From Sepioteuthis lessoniana (lineage: Eukaryota; Mollusca; Cephalopoda; Myopsida; Loliginidae): 64,000 nucleotides of DNA. The position numbers were made by a program, and so were the translations under genes. Every line of letters begins with the position of its first letter. Within the stretch, counting starts at the first letter, position 1. The DNA lies in contig OY757904.1 in assembly GCA_963585895.1 (NCBI GenBank), positions 25,215,792 to 25,279,791 on the forward strand. Reading direction: 5' to 3'. This document shows positions 45,326 through 58,382 of the stretch, piece by piece. The notes below the pieces were generated by a model that did not search any database, was not told the origin of the DNA, and worked only from the letters and a program-made list of their open reading frames with translations.

Positions 45326-45635
45326 CTACCTATGGAGATGACTGGCTTCAGAAAATATATTTTGTATATTTCCTATAGGCGGACACTAACCGATGTCTGG
45401 TTAATTTCTTTCTGTGTCCCTTTCATGATCATAACAAGAGTCCCCTCAATAACTTGGTGGGTGGTAGTTTTAAAGAGCCACCTTTTCTCAATTTCTATTT
45501 CCAGAGTTTTGTATTTACTTATTATTTTCTTTGACTGATATGTTATTAAATGTTGGCATTGACATATAAATTACAAGGCATATTATCAATATTCAAATCT
45601 TTTGAGATTCAGTCATGTCAGCGTAAACTGATTGT
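45326..45635. other. Unassigned AT-rich sequence
   Basis: Nothing recognised. Confidence 0.5.
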
Positions 45636-45639
45636 TTTC

Positions 45640-46430
45640 CAATTGATACTGAGTGACAGCAAGTCCCCTCATGTCTTCAGAACTCTGTTTAGTATTCGGA
45701 CAGATCTCAACAATGATATAGTTTGAATCGTCTCCCCTTATCCGCTTATTTCAAAGTTCTCCAGTCCCTTTACCACACGTTTGGTGACCGAACTGAGCAC
45801 GCCAATTACAATTGTATCAACGTCTCTTTCATGTTCCATTGAGTACTGCAGTTTTCTAGCAAGGTCTCAGTACTTATATCATCTTTACTCTTTCATTCAC
45901 CATTAACCTGTGGTCAACCAGAACCGCAAAGTTATTTTTCGGCAGGTTCGAAATTTTTTGTTGACTATCACTTGTTCTGGTCGTTTGGCTGAGATTAGGT
46001 ATTCCGTTTGTATTTCAATACCCCATAAACTTTAATGGGTCCCATTTTCTAAGAAGGATTCCGGGTTGTTCATATACCATTCTTCTTTATGATCAAATTT
46101 AATCTCCTTACACAATTCCCAGTAGATCCCCTTCTCCACCCAGTCCTTTCAAGTAGTATACTCTTTTTGTTCTAACTTACTGCACTCGCTTATGTAATTG
46201 ATGTTTTCATCTATCAGCACATACTCTAGATCTGCTATTTTGTTAGGTCTTATCTATTTTTTTTTGTTTTGACACAGGTAGTTCTTATGGTGTTGCTTTG
46301 TGTTGTTACAAGATGATAACCAGTTTCTCTCTTAAGGTGTCTCTTTTTTCGTCATGTCCCACTCTTCTCGTTTGAGATTTCACTTGTTTGTTGCTTGAAG
46401 TGTCCGTATTGTTGTACTTCTTCCCATTTT
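45640..46430 (-). pseudogene. R4/Dong-like LINE, 3' fragment
   Basis: The minus strand contains a QTEYLISAKRPEQVIVN segment (RLE core, with E for D), the N(V/M)KETLIQL-type C-terminal strand and, further upstream in sense, the cysteine/histidine region ('cataagcgagtgcagtaagt'). Many frameshifts. Confidence 0.78.
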
Positions 46431-46469
46431 TGTTTTCAAGTTATTTTCATTCTGTTGATACTTGTGTTG

Positions 46470-46688
46470 CTAATTGCATTTCACATAGCACTAATACCCT
46501 TGGAAAAGGTATGAATCCAATTATTCTCCCCATGGGTAAATACTTGGGCAGACAGAGTTCTACAGGCTTGAATAGGCAATTAGTCTAGGAGAAGTAAAAC
46601 TCTGAATTCAAACATGTTAAACTCCGCTTTAAAATTGACCTTGTGTCATATCCTTCTCGAGTGGTATGGATACTTGTGTTGTCTGTAT
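46470..46688 (+). mobile_element. tRNA-derived SINE, family A' (long body), 5'-truncated
   Basis: It starts at 'gctaattgcatttcacatag' and continues through 'cccttggaaaaggtatgaat', 'attagtctaggagaag' and 'attgaccttgtgtcatatcc'. The tRNA-like head is missing. Confidence 0.84.
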
Positions 46689-46699
46689 TGTTTCTGATC

Positions 46700-47160
46700 A
46701 CTCTATCAGACATCCTTCGCGCTTTTATATAGTCTTCTTGTCGTTGTATCGAATCATTGAAGCCAGTTGAATGGTCTCCACTCGTCGGCTGGTTTCTAAA
46801 TCTTCCATTTCCTTTAGCAAACCTGTGAGGATTATTCCAAGCGCACTAATTACAACCGGTATCATCATAACTTTCATATTCCATAGTTTTTAGTTCTCTG
46901 GCAAGGTCTAAATTCTTATCTCTCTTTTCGCTTTCTTTCATTTCTACTCAGTGGTTTGTCAGGGCGGAAAAGTCTACCAATAAGAAGCTTCTATTTTTTT
47001 TTTTTTTTGCTTAATTTCAATATGTCGAGTCGTCTTCCAGGGATTAGGGGATTTGTTTGAATCTCAAATCCCAGATAATTTTGTGCTTCTCATTCTCCAG
47101 GACCGATTCTGGATTGTATATATACCAATTATTCGTTAATAATAATAATTTCTTGTTAGA
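46700..47160 (-). pseudogene. R4/Dong-like LINE, 3' fragment
   Basis: Minus strand: the ARELKNYGI-like and VVISALGIILTGLLKEMEDL-type segments and the RLE start. The upstream limit in sense is an AATAAT run near 47140-47155. Confidence 0.75.
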
Positions 47161-47239
47161 TCATGTAGAGTTACATATCTTGGACACTCAATAATATTCT
47201 AGCCAATCTCAGCATTGGTTTTACTTTTTCCCTCTTTTT

Positions 47240-48095
47240 GTGAGTTTTTCATTACACCATTAATACGTAGATTTTCATTCGAGTAGGATTTACAGCAGGC
47301 ATCGGCAGGTCTCTTGGACCTTTTTTTTAATCAATGCTGTGGGCTGTATGGTTGCTATTTTTCTTCTGGTTTCGATTTCCTCTTGTGTCCTTTCAAATCT
47401 TTGTAAAGAGCTCCAAGTGCTCGAGCTACAGTTGGTATCACCATTACTCTCATGCTTCAGAGTATTATTTTAATTCTCTGGCAATATGCAATTATTTGTC
47501 GATCTTTTCTATTCCTTTTATTTTAGCTCTGTTGTCTGCTGGAACGGTAAAATCCACGTGATGGTGTTCTTTACCGGGATTTGGTAATTATTTTTTATTA
47601 GAAAATTCATGTGAATTTTTTGTGCTTCATTTTCTGGGGCAATTTCTGGTTTGCGCCTTTACCACTTAGGAGTATATTCAAATTTCAATATCTTGCACAA
47701 TTCCCAGTGGATCAACTTCTCCCCTGAGTCGTGCCTACTTTTGAAATTTTTCTTCCTGCAAATTTACGGCATTTCAAATGTTACAGCATTTTCATATGTT
47801 TGACCGTTTCGTTTCTTTCTCCACATATATTCTTTTTTCTTTTTTGGTCTAGTGTCATTTTTAAAATATTTTTAGTTCTTACGATATTATTTGATGTTGG
47901 TATCAGAAAAGATTCAGTTTCTTCCTTGAGGTTTCCCCATTCTATGTTTTGTCAATGTCTTTTCATGTGCAAATTTGTCACTTATTGTATCCTACTTGCT
48001 TTAGTAGTTTTCTTCTGACCTTTTATTGCCATTTCTCTTACTGGCTGCTGCAGTCTTCTTTGCATTTTAATGTATCCTTTGATTCTATGCGTTAA
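47240..48095 (-). pseudogene. R4/Dong-like LINE, 3' fragment, longest of the minus-strand group
   Basis: The minus strand carries the C-terminal strand (around 47340-47470), a nuclease core remnant (around 47540-47600), the cysteine/histidine region (around 47730-47830) and upstream RT-side sequence. Frames are broken throughout. Confidence 0.75.
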
Positions 48096-48285
48096 TATAC
48101 TTAAACAAAGCTCAATATTGGTGAATTCTCTTTCTCGTTCTTTTCTTGACACCTATAATCTATGTTATCTCTCGTATATAAGGCCTTGTACATTGTTATA
48201 AAATGTCTTACCTTTTTGTTCTTTTGAATTCACGTTATGCCAAATTCCCTTCCGATATATTTGCTGAATATTCTGATCGCTCGTT
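48096..48285. other. Unassigned sequence
   Basis: May be further LINE sequence. Not resolved. Confidence 0.4.
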
Positions 48286-48289
48286 TTAA

Positions 48290-48880
48290 ATCGGTTGGTT
48301 TGGTTGGCTGTTTTGTTTTACAACGTATCAAAACTTTTCGGGTCATTTAACTCCGAATTAAGTCATTTTGATTAAAGTTTAAAATAATTCATTTCAGTAT
48401 GAGTACAGTTTTTTGTTCACACACAGTTAAATGTCAAAACAATTCTATTTCAAACTATTCAATTTTGCGTAATTACAGTTTAAATGTCAAAAACACTTCT
48501 ATTTCAAACAATTCAGTTTAACATACGTACACTTTTTGTATACACGCTGTTGAATGTCAAAAGAGTTCTTTTTCAAGCAATTCAGTTTAGCATAAATACT
48601 TAGTTTAAAAGTCAAAGCAATTCTATTTCAACCAATGTAGTTTATCATGAGTACACTGTTCAGTTCTATTTAACCAAAAGATGGACTCTATCAAGTACTG
48701 GGAGCGATACTAATAAAAGGGTTCACCGCATTCCATAGAGCTCCAGCTTTACTGGAGCATCACCGTCAGAATTGGTTAGTCCCGTATCCAGGACACTCGT
48801 TGTTGATGGGTTTTACCCTTCTTCAGAGACGCAGTCAGTGTATTCTACAGCTCCAGCCGACTGGACTATTATTTATTCTG
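48290..48880 (-). mobile_element. Repeat B, near full length
   Basis: Minus strand: the head at 48660-48880 contains the perfect stem GCTCCAG/CTGGAGC (48740-48746 with 48752-48758). The array 'ctatttcaaacaattcagtt' lies at 48370-48660. The tail is at 48290-48370, ending in a 'ggttggtttggttggc' complement. Confidence 0.85.
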
Positions 48881-48884
48881 GAAT

Positions 48885-49165
48885 GTAAAAACAGCTCTAT
48901 TTCAAGCAAGACAGTTTACCGTAATTACACAGTTTAGTTATTTTTCCTCATATAGGAACCTATCAGGGTCTCCTACTCTGAGCTAGAGTTTACCTGTGAG
49001 CGACGGTAATGACGGGGTTCTCTTCATTCCCAAACCTCCAGCATTACTGAAACATCACCATCATATTGTTTAGTGACATATCCAGGACACCCTTTGGGGG
49101 AGTTTTATCAATTTACTGGAATACAGTCAGTGTATTTTACTGGGCAAATGTATATAAGGGTTTCT
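48885..49165 (-). mobile_element. Repeat B, second copy in tandem
   Basis: Minus-strand head with 'cctccagcattactga', 'gtgacatatccaggacaccc' and 'cagtcagtgtattttactgg'. It directly follows the previous copy, with a short array remnant between. Confidence 0.82.
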
Positions 49166-49540
49166 TGTTTTTTTTTTCATTTTTGTCAACAATTATGTTA
49201 TCATTCATGTTGATATATTTAAATGATTTTTAAATTTTTTTTAACACCCTGTGCATTTCCTTGGAAAATAATTACGTGGTGGAAAAAGTGACTCACCCTG
49301 AAAGCTATGTTTTCATTTTTTCATCGATGATAAAGTTTATTTTACTCCAGCTAATCCCACACTAGTAATCAAACTTTTGAATATGTCGGATATTTTGTTC
49401 ATTCTATTAGGTAAATTACCGGAATTAGCCTTTTTGTAGTGAATCCATGTTATGGCTGCATATCTCCACCTTTTTTTTTTATTTGTATTTTTGACGGTAT
49501 ATTAATCTTGATATCGTTGGTAATATTATGATTGTAAACT
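49166..49540. other. Unassigned AT-rich sequence
   Basis: Nothing recognised. Confidence 0.5.
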
Positions 49541-49544
49541 TAGC

Positions 49545-49797
49545 AAGTTGCTCACTCTTGCGTTAGTTGGGGTCATTGACAATGAGTGATAGCAAGTTCC
49601 AGAAGGTCTCTTGCATTCTTCCCAATATTCTAACCGATCTCAACAATGCAGTAGTCTGGATGGTTTTGATTCGTTTTCTTATTTCTAAGTCTTCTAGTTC
49701 CCTTCCCAAGCGTTTGGGACAGTTTAAAGTGCACTAAGTACATTTGGTATCTCCGTTAACCTTATGTTCTGCCTCGTTTTTTAATTTTTGGGCAATG
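49545..49797 (-). pseudogene. R4/Dong-like LINE, short C-terminal fragment
   Basis: The minus strand reads CPKRLGRELEDLEIRKRIKT, then IQTTALLRSVRILGRMQETF. It ends at an AATAAT run, where a plus-strand LINE segment begins. Confidence 0.83.
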
Positions 49798-49810
49798 ATA
49801 ATAATAATAA

Positions 49811-50940
49811 TTGGGATCTAGCGAAAGAATGAAGACTAAAGAGACATCGACAAAGGGTAAAAAAATACAGACAAAACAGGACATTCTAAAACAACGAAGT
49901 GGAAGGGCATGACACAAAAACTTACCAACAACAAGACGCCAGAGAACCGAAAGATTTTGGACGAAAATATGGCAACCAAAAAAGCATAACAAAAAAGCTG
50001 AATGGATAAACGATATGACAAGAGAACTAAAAGGATTCGAGGAAGGCCCCAACGCGGAAATACACATCGAATTACTCAAAAAGACACTAAAAAGATATCA
50101 AACTAGAAAACGCCAGGACATGATGGAATACATGAAATTCACCTCCATTCACGGCAGACTAGCACTAGAAATGAACAGATGCCTACAAGTACCTGACTGG
50201 ATGACCAAAGGAAATAACACATTGATCCAAAAGGACCTAACTAAAGGAACTGCTCCAAACAATTATAGACCCATAACTTGTTTACCGTTGATGCGGAAGA
50301 TATTAACAGCACAAATAAGGGAAGAGATATAATACACGCTAATAAGCCGCAGATTGTTCCCTCATGAACAGAAAGAATGTCGCAAAGGACCTAGAGGCAA
50401 AGCAGAATTACTCTACATAGATAAACACATCCTAAATGAAAGCAAGAACAGACGGAAAAAATCTAGCTATGGCCTGGATAGACTACAAAAAGGCATATGA
50501 TATAGTTCCACAAAGCTGAATAACGAACTGTCTAAAAATGTACAAAATATCACACGAAGCCATAAACTTCATCGAAAAAAAAAAAACATGAAAAACTGGA
50601 GAGGTAAATTAACTGCTGGAGGAAAAAGCTTGGCTGAAACAAAGATCCAAAGGGGGATTTTCCAAGGAGATGCACTATCATCCTTACAATTCGTAATTGC
50701 CATGATGCCACTAAACCACATACTCAGAAAATGCACGGCCGGATACAAACTCAGTATATCACAAGCAAAGGTTAACCACGTAATGTACATGGATGACATC
50801 AAACTGTTTGAAAAAATGAAAAAGAACTGAAAACCCTGATACACACAATTAGAATATACAGTCAAGACATGGGGTTGGAATTTGGCATTGAAAAATGTAC
50901 TCTGCTCGTCATGAAAAGTGGCAAACGAAATCTAACTGAC
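49811..50940 (+). pseudogene. R4/Dong-like LINE reverse transcriptase, best-preserved copy
   Basis: Non-LTR reverse transcriptase, which makes DNA directly at a nicked chromosomal target. The frame 50015-50332 is open and shows ELKGFEEGPNAEIHIELLKK, IHGRLALEMNRCLQVPDWMT and NYRPITCLPLMRKIL. A shifted frame gives the motif A region AWIDYKKAYDIVPQS (about 50475-50515). The frame 50588-50830 has FQGDALSSLQFVIAMMPLNH and the catalytic box VMYMDDIKLF (YMDD at 50786-50797, intact). The last readable part is FGIEKCTLLVMKSG, where it is cut off. The R4/Dong assignment rests on the RLE nuclease in sister fragments and on TAA-repeat flanks. Confidence 0.88.
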
Positions 50941-52330
50941 GGGTTTATTTCTTCTCTTTGAAGTATTTTGGTTATGCTTCCAAAAACGACTTATTTCCTT
51001 TCACAGAAGGTTACTGAAATATTACTGTAGAAGACTACTGAACAAATTGTTTCACCTGAAAATGTGTGACAATCATTGTTTCGATTTTGTTAACTCATCA
51101 AAATTATGATGGTGACTATATAGGATTACTGCTACGTATGAGACCAAAGCACATTTGGTGGTCAGGCTCTAGTTCTAGAAATCTGAATGATAGCAGGTTT
51201 ATTAAGCTCACTTGGATTTTTCTAATAATTTTTTCTGATATAAGCTGTACTATGTTTTGACGTGAAGAAAACAGTGCATGTTCTACTTGTGTTTATTAAA
51301 AGTGGGCATATGTTGCGTACACAGCAACTGCTATAATAACTTCCTATTTTGATTTTTATTCCTTTTTGGACATCAGAAAATTAGCATGGGTAAATGTTAT
51401 CTCCCAAGGAAAAATCTTCTAAGATTTAACAACATTTAATAAGAAAAAAAGAGGAATTTCGATTTTGTCATATGGCTTCTTGCTTTTATTTTAGCATCCA
51501 AATTTATCTTTTAATTTCCTCTTTCTAATCGAATGCGTCATTTACATGTGGAATCTCTTGGAAGCACACAAAACTATAAACGTTAATTTAATTTCATCAC
51601 GGTCACTTTGCATTAAAAAAATATCATTCTTTAAATTAACATTGTTTCTTTATTGTTTTCGTTTGATTCATGTTTTGCTTTTAGGTGAAAAATTTCACAA
51701 AGTAAAACTTTTGTCTGCGGGCAAAAATTCTGTGTGATCTAGAAATGTCTTCAGGTTATTATTTTGAATTTATTATACGTTGAAATACTGCTATTAACTT
51801 TCCGACTTGTAATTCGCTCATCTTGATTATATACATTTTAGAGTGACATTTTTCCACCTTTAGTAAGCGATGAAATTTGAAACGAATAAGCCTAGTGGAG
51901 AATCTTTTTCTTTATTGAATTTTTCTAATGAAAGTTGATTGATGTGACAACAGAGTGGCGGTTATTGAAATTGAGATAAATAGGAATTAAATGTATTTAT
52001 ACTTGAAGCGATAATCTAAGGAAAATGCACACAGATGAATTGGATAGAGCAAATAAGAAGAAACCGGAAAACAGAAAGTGAATCTTTTCTCACTACAACA
52101 CTAAAAACTTCCATAAAGCGTTGTTATGCCAAAGAATAAAAGGATTATACACTGAGGAGAAGCGAGTGTAGGTTATATACTTGGAGAAATGAAACGGTTA
52201 TAATAAGCGAATGCAATAAACTGAAAAAAAAATACAAAGAGTAGCTTATGTAACAAAAGTGATTACACAGTTACAGTAAACGAATATAGTTAGCAGAACA
52301 AAAAGGAAAGAAAAAGGTGAAGTACAACAA
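50941..52330. other. Unassigned AT-rich sequence
   Basis: About 1.4 kb with no recognised gene or repeat. Confidence 0.55.
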
Positions 52331-52341
52331 ACAAGAAAACG

Positions 52342-52628
52342 GAGGTGCCAGTGGTGTAATGGTTATCGTCGCAGGAATTGGACACGGCGACACGAGTTCA
52401 AATCCTGGACTGATTGCATTTCACATAGCACTAATACCCTTGGGAAAGGTATGAATCCAATTATTCTCCCTCCAGCTATGAGTAAATAGTAGGGCAGACT
52501 AGGTTCTTCAGCCGTGGTGAGACAACTAGTCTAGGAGAAGGAAAACTCTGAATTCAAACCTGTTAAACTCCGCTTTAAAATTGACCTTGTGTCATATCCT
52601 GCCCGAGCGGAAGGGTTGGGTAAATATG
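52342..52628 (+). mobile_element. tRNA-derived SINE, family A' (long body), full length
   Basis: Best-kept SINE in the window. The A box TGGTGTAATGG at 52352-52362 and the B box GTTCAAATC at 52396-52404 both match consensus exactly. The body runs 'gattgcatttcacatagcac', 'cccttgggaaaggtatgaat', 'ctaggttcttcagccgtgg', 'ctagtctaggagaagg' and 'gaccttgtgtcatatcctgc'. A possible 8-bp target duplication AGAAAACG lies at 52334-52341 and 52629-52636. The pol III promoter looks complete. Confidence 0.92.
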
Positions 52629-52636
52629 AGAAAACG

Positions 52637-53612
52637 TGATCCACTGTGAACTGTTGAAAATATTAAAACTTGATCATACCAAACTTTATATGCCCAAACC
52701 AGAAGTTACCATAAAAAATGAGATATATAATTTTCTCTGAGTCTTTGAATTACAAATGGATCACCAAATGAAGATGAGAAGACCAGACGTAGTATTAAGG
52801 AACAAAAATTAAATACCATGTCATTTTGTGGATATTGTCGTTCCCGACGAACATAGACAAACTTGAAATAAAGTTAAAAGATTTTTAAAAAATTGGATTT
52901 TTTTTTCAGTGAAAGAGCTGTAAAACATGAAGGGGAATTGATAGGTTGTTGAAATACAAAAAAATAAACTCGAAATATTATCAAAAATCAAAGTTTAAAA
53001 GAGAAAGAATTTTAATTAATATCTGGATTTCATAATTGAACATGCTCATCAATTTTATTGTCTCTTTCCTAAAAACAACTGGCAGTTACTACACCGAATC
53101 AGAATGGTATGGAGTGTGATGTATGCCGCAAAGGCGGTATGTGTTTGTTAAATTTCATCACACGATGACTTACTGATACAAACTGCAAGTAACTGATTCC
53201 TTACTTCTTTCTAAAGAAAATACTGCGAGTGTATTGCGTTGCAAAGTGTGTTGAATAATTCTACAATTAAATAAACTCAGGAATTAACGTAAATCCCGTT
53301 TCGTAGGAAAATTTGAAACCTCGTGTAAGTAATTTAATATTAAATCTACAATATTTTCGTTGAGTCATAAAAGTGAGCTAGTGGCCTTAAGAGTCATCTT
53401 TGACTTTTGCTATATCTCGTCAACTGATTGTGGTCTTAGTGGTAATATTTCATTATTTATTCAAGGAAGAACCTGTTCGGATTAATAATGGAACCTTTGT
53501 AAATGTTTGATTTATCTACTTTTCTACTTCTAAGATCTTTGGAAGTATTTGATTTATCCCCTTTCTCGCTTTATTTTATAATATTAGCAGGTTTACCAAA
53601 ATCTATCATTTC
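52637..53612. other. Unassigned AT-rich sequence
   Basis: No gene or repeat recognised. Confidence 0.55.
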
Positions 53613-53615
53613 CCA

Positions 53616-53644
53616 TATATATATATATATATATAGATAGATAG

Positions 53645-53713
<69 letters not shown>
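53616..53713. repeat. (TA)n microsatellite
   Basis: Long TA run with a short GATA interruption. Confidence 0.97.
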
Positions 53714-53714
<1 letters not shown>

Positions 53715-54117
53715 CATAAAACTAAATTGAACTGCTTTGAAATCATATTGACTCATTTATGGTGGCACATTAATGGCTACATATGCAAACCAACCGGTCC
53801 TTGCTAATTTGAAACGTATATCAATCATCCTTAACGTAGATCTTCCAAATGTAGATATTTGTATCAGGGGTCTACGTTGGGAGATCCGAGAAAGGTCAGT
53901 CGCATAAACATGGCTATTAGAAAATATTTTTTTATTCATCAAATAGTTATGCTGCAATACCAGTAAATTCAATATTACTTATTTAATTGCATATCAACTC
54001 TATATAAAATGTTTTAAATCTTTGGAGAAAAAAACTATTTTATCGTCCGACCTTTTCTCCTGACATTGCCCTAAGCTAGTTGGGAATGATCTAAAAGTAA
54101 AAAGAAAATAAAAAATA
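53714..54117. other. Unassigned AT-rich sequence
   Basis: No feature seen. Confidence 0.5.
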
Positions 54118-54121
54118 TATA

Positions 54122-54425
<304 letters not shown>

Positions 54426-54539
54426 ATTCTAGTTTCACAGATATTTCTTTTTCTGCACAGATTGAAATCTTTAAAGAGTTTAACGAACTTATAATTCAAT
54501 GCGAAAATAAGATATTTTTATGTAGTTACCTCACAGATG

Positions 54540-54792
54540 CGCACAACAAAATATGTGGCACGAGGTCAATTCCCATTCGAAGAACTGTTTGTTAGAATTG
54601 AGAATTTTTAAAAACTTGACTAGTTTTCCTTCAAAGGCTAAAGAATCCCTGTCTAACCTAATATTTACCCAAAGCAGAAGGAAAAAGATATAGATACGGT
54701 TTTTTTCCAAAATCATTAACCTGAAGTGAAACACAAGGATTTTTGTCCAAGATTTGAACTCGGGTAACTAAATCCCTTTCCGAAGATGATAG
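54540..54792 (-). mobile_element. tRNA-derived SINE, family A' (long body), old copy
   Basis: Minus strand: the B-box-like 'gagttcaaatcttggac' is followed by 'ttgtgtttcacttcagg', 'tttgggtaaatattaggtt', 'tttagcctttgaagg' and 'gaattgacctcgtgccacat'. Heavily diverged. Confidence 0.75.

Positions 54793-55761
<969 letters not shown>

Positions 55762-55806
<45 letters not shown>
55762..55806. repeat. (TA)n microsatellite
   Basis: Pure TA run. Confidence 0.95.
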
Positions 55807-55811
<5 letters not shown>

Positions 55812-55954
55812 TTCACTTGTTACAATATTTATGTTGGAAAGATATGAATGTATACTAGTATACACCGACATAATTACTTATACGCAAACCAACAATAAAA
55901 AGATTTTTGAATATTGATCATGTATATATTTATTTACTTTCTCCTCCCCGTGAA

Positions 55955-56141
55955 CAGATTGTAACATACAGACAATCGTTTAGGCAGAGTTAATCAAGTT
56001 TACATTAATCTTTTTTTTTCCTAGACCGGTCGTAATACCAAGGTTAAAGACTTCAGACTGCTCTTCTATCCACATAGATCCCGTGGGATAACGAGTGTAT
56101 ACTTACCTTTCCAAAAGGTATAATTAAAGCAATACGGAATG

Positions 56142-56142
<1 letters not shown>
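55955..56142 (-). mobile_element. tRNA-derived SINE, family A', fragment
   Basis: Minus strand: 'attgcattccgtattgc', 'ttttggaaaggtaagtata', 'ctatgtggatagaagagca', 'gtctgaagtctttaacc' and 'ggtctaggaaaaaaa' follow the family A' body. The head and 3' end are lost. Confidence 0.68.

Positions 56143-56143
<1 letters not shown>

Positions 56144-56206
<63 letters not shown>
56144..56206. repeat. (TA)n microsatellite
   Basis: Pure TA run joining the SINE fragment to the direct repeat. Confidence 0.96.
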
Positions 56207-56207
<1 letters not shown>

Positions 56208-56208
<1 letters not shown>

Positions 56209-56331
56209 CAGCATTTCTTCGTTAATACAAATTTCATTAAACAACAGACATTTTCTGTCTACATATTTTCTTCTGGATCCGTTCGATTCCCGTATTGCTT
56301 TTATCGTATTCGGCGGGAATTGATTTATGGA
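56208..56331 (+). repeat. 125-bp direct repeat, copy 1
   Basis: 'gcagcatttcttcgttaata', the small hairpin 'agacattttctgtct', 'ttcttctggatccgttc' and 'gtattgcttttatcgtattc' recur at 56526-56647 in the same order, with about ten differences. Confidence 0.93.
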
Positions 56332-56525
56332 TTGTCCATAGTTGTATGTATCCCTAGTACTTTCTGCCAGACTTTGGGCCATTATCGGGGGGATATATTA
56401 CAAAAGTGATGTTGTTGTTATTCTTACAGAGTGTAATTTGTCTCTTCACGAGATCAGGACTGTATTCCAGAGTGCTGTTATATTTATGAGTGCAGGATCA
56501 TGGAGTTTAAAATATGTATATTTTT

Positions 56526-56647
56526 GCAGCATTTCTTCGTTAATAAAAATATCATTAAACATAATAGACATTTTCTGTCTACATGTTTTCTTCTGGATCC
56601 GTTCATATTCCGTATTGCTTTTATCGTATTCGACGGGAATTGATCTT
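56526..56647 (+). repeat. 125-bp direct repeat, copy 2
   Basis: Second copy, about 318 bp after the first. The spacer between the copies is not recognised. The arrangement could be terminal repeats of a very short element or a local duplication. Confidence 0.93.
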
Positions 56648-57104
56648 ATCTATTTTAATCTAGTTTCGTATCGGTTTTAATAATGAGCATAAAATGACTT
56701 ATTGGATATTTTGAAGCTTTCAGAATATCGAAATACTAAAGTGAGATAAACAAATACTAAGAGATTGGTAAAAAACGTTTTTAAAATTCCTTTCATAACA
56801 TGTTTTTTTATAAGTGTAACATAGAAAATATAATGACTGATAGTCAGGCCACACTGAATGCACCAGTTATCACCAGAACACTTAAGTTAAGCAGTAGTGA
56901 ATCAATATTTCGGCGGGTAATTTCTTGTAACAACCAGTATTGTTACAACTCAAGAAATGTTTGCGGGAATAAATATTGTTGAGCAAATACAAATGCAAAC
57001 ACGGCACATCGTTGCACAATATATGTTAGGGTTAGTACTGAAAACTCTTTCTTGAATCAATGAATTTTAAATCGTCATCGGAAAACCTTGGGTATATGGT
57101 GTTG
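56648..57104. other. Unassigned AT-rich sequence
   Basis: Nothing recognised. Confidence 0.55.
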
Positions 57105-57106
57105 GT

Positions 57107-57170
57107 CCACACACACACACACACACACATACACACAAACACAAATATATATATATATATATATATATTA
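57107..57170. repeat. (CA)n-(TA)n microsatellite
   Basis: The compound dinucleotide repeat ends exactly where a LINE-2 reverse transcriptase begins. Confidence 0.95.
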
Positions 57171-57965
57171 CTAAGGCCTTTGACTCCATTTACAGAGGAA
57201 AGATGAAGCAAATTCAACTCGCCTATGGCCAACCAAAAGAGACCGTCGCAGCCATAATGCTCTATTGAAATACCAAGGTGAAAGTCCGTTCTCCGGATGG
57301 AGACCCAGAATACTTCGCCATTGTAGCAGGTGTACTGCAAGAAGACACATTAGCTCCATACCTCTTTATCACCCGTCTAGACTACGTGCTTAGAATATCT
57401 ATCGATAAAATAAAAGAAAATGGTTTCAAGCTAACAAAAGAATGATGCAGGAAGCACCCCACAAAATCAATTACCGAGGCCAACTAGGCCGATGATATAG
57501 CGCTTCTGGCAAATGCTCCCGCCCAAGCCGAAACCCTGCTACATAATCTGGAACTAGCCGCTGCAGGCATCGGCCTCCATGACAATGCACACAAGACGGA
57601 ATATATGTCCTTAAATCAAACAGGCGACATGTCCACAATAAACGGTACCTCACCGAAACGAGTTGACAAGTTCCGTTACCTAGGTAGCAGTGTCTCATCA
57701 ACCGAGACAGACATCAACATTTGACTAGCAAAGGTATAGACAGCTATTGATAGTCTATCGGTCACATGGAAGTCAGACCTGACCGATAAAATGAAGCGCA
57801 GTTTCTTCCAATAAGCGGTCGTGTCGATATGGTTGCTATATGGATGCATTACACGAACGCTAACTATACGCATGAAGAAAAAGATTGATGGCTACTACAC
57901 AAGAATGCTTCGAGCCTTATTGGACGAGTCCTGGAGACAGCACTCCAAAAAGGAGTTACGACTTC
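57171..57965 (+). pseudogene. LINE-2 family reverse transcriptase remnant
   Basis: Middle part of the LINE-2 enzyme. It starts within motif A (TKAFDSIYRGKMKQIQLAYG), then VKVRSPDGDPEYFAIVAGV, APYLFITRLDYVLRISIDKI, ADDIALLANAPAQAETLLHN and VDKFRYLGSSVSSTETDI, ending TRMLRALLDESWRQHS. The catalytic YADD box reads stop-ADD because Tyr has become TAG (57485-57487). Other stops include the one after MLY. It is cut on the left by the microsatellite and on the right near 57965. Confidence 0.9.
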
Positions 57966-58380
57966 ATTGATATTCCAGATAATTTCCCATGTCGTAGTAT
58001 TCGAAATAATTAAGAACATGTCTAAGAATTTAAAAAATGATAAAGAATTAATTGAATTCTAAACCAAAAATAACATGGTTTTATTATTTCTAATAATTTT
58101 TTTTTACAATGACAATTTATATTATTTTATCTTTGAAAATGGATCTCTGTAACTAAAAATATGAATATGTTGCTGTCCATAAGTCATTACACATGATAGA
58201 TGTACATGCAATTAGATTTTTGTTTGCTGAGTTTCATTGCTTTAGAGAATGTAAATAAATAACTTCTAACAACGTGGGTTTTGATTTTACGATTCTCTGC
58301 AGGAAATGATAAAATCCTGATATAGATATTTTTAGAAGAAATATTAAAGTGTTTACTTAGAAATGATACATTCAAATACC
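57966..58380. other. Unassigned AT-rich sequence
   Basis: Nothing recognised. Confidence 0.55.
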
Positions 58381-58382
58381 GA

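Noticed and set aside
52342..52415. Possible genuine tRNA gene (perfect A and B boxes)
   Set aside because: No acceptor stem or anticodon arm can be closed, and a SINE body follows. The same holds for the other tRNA-like heads.
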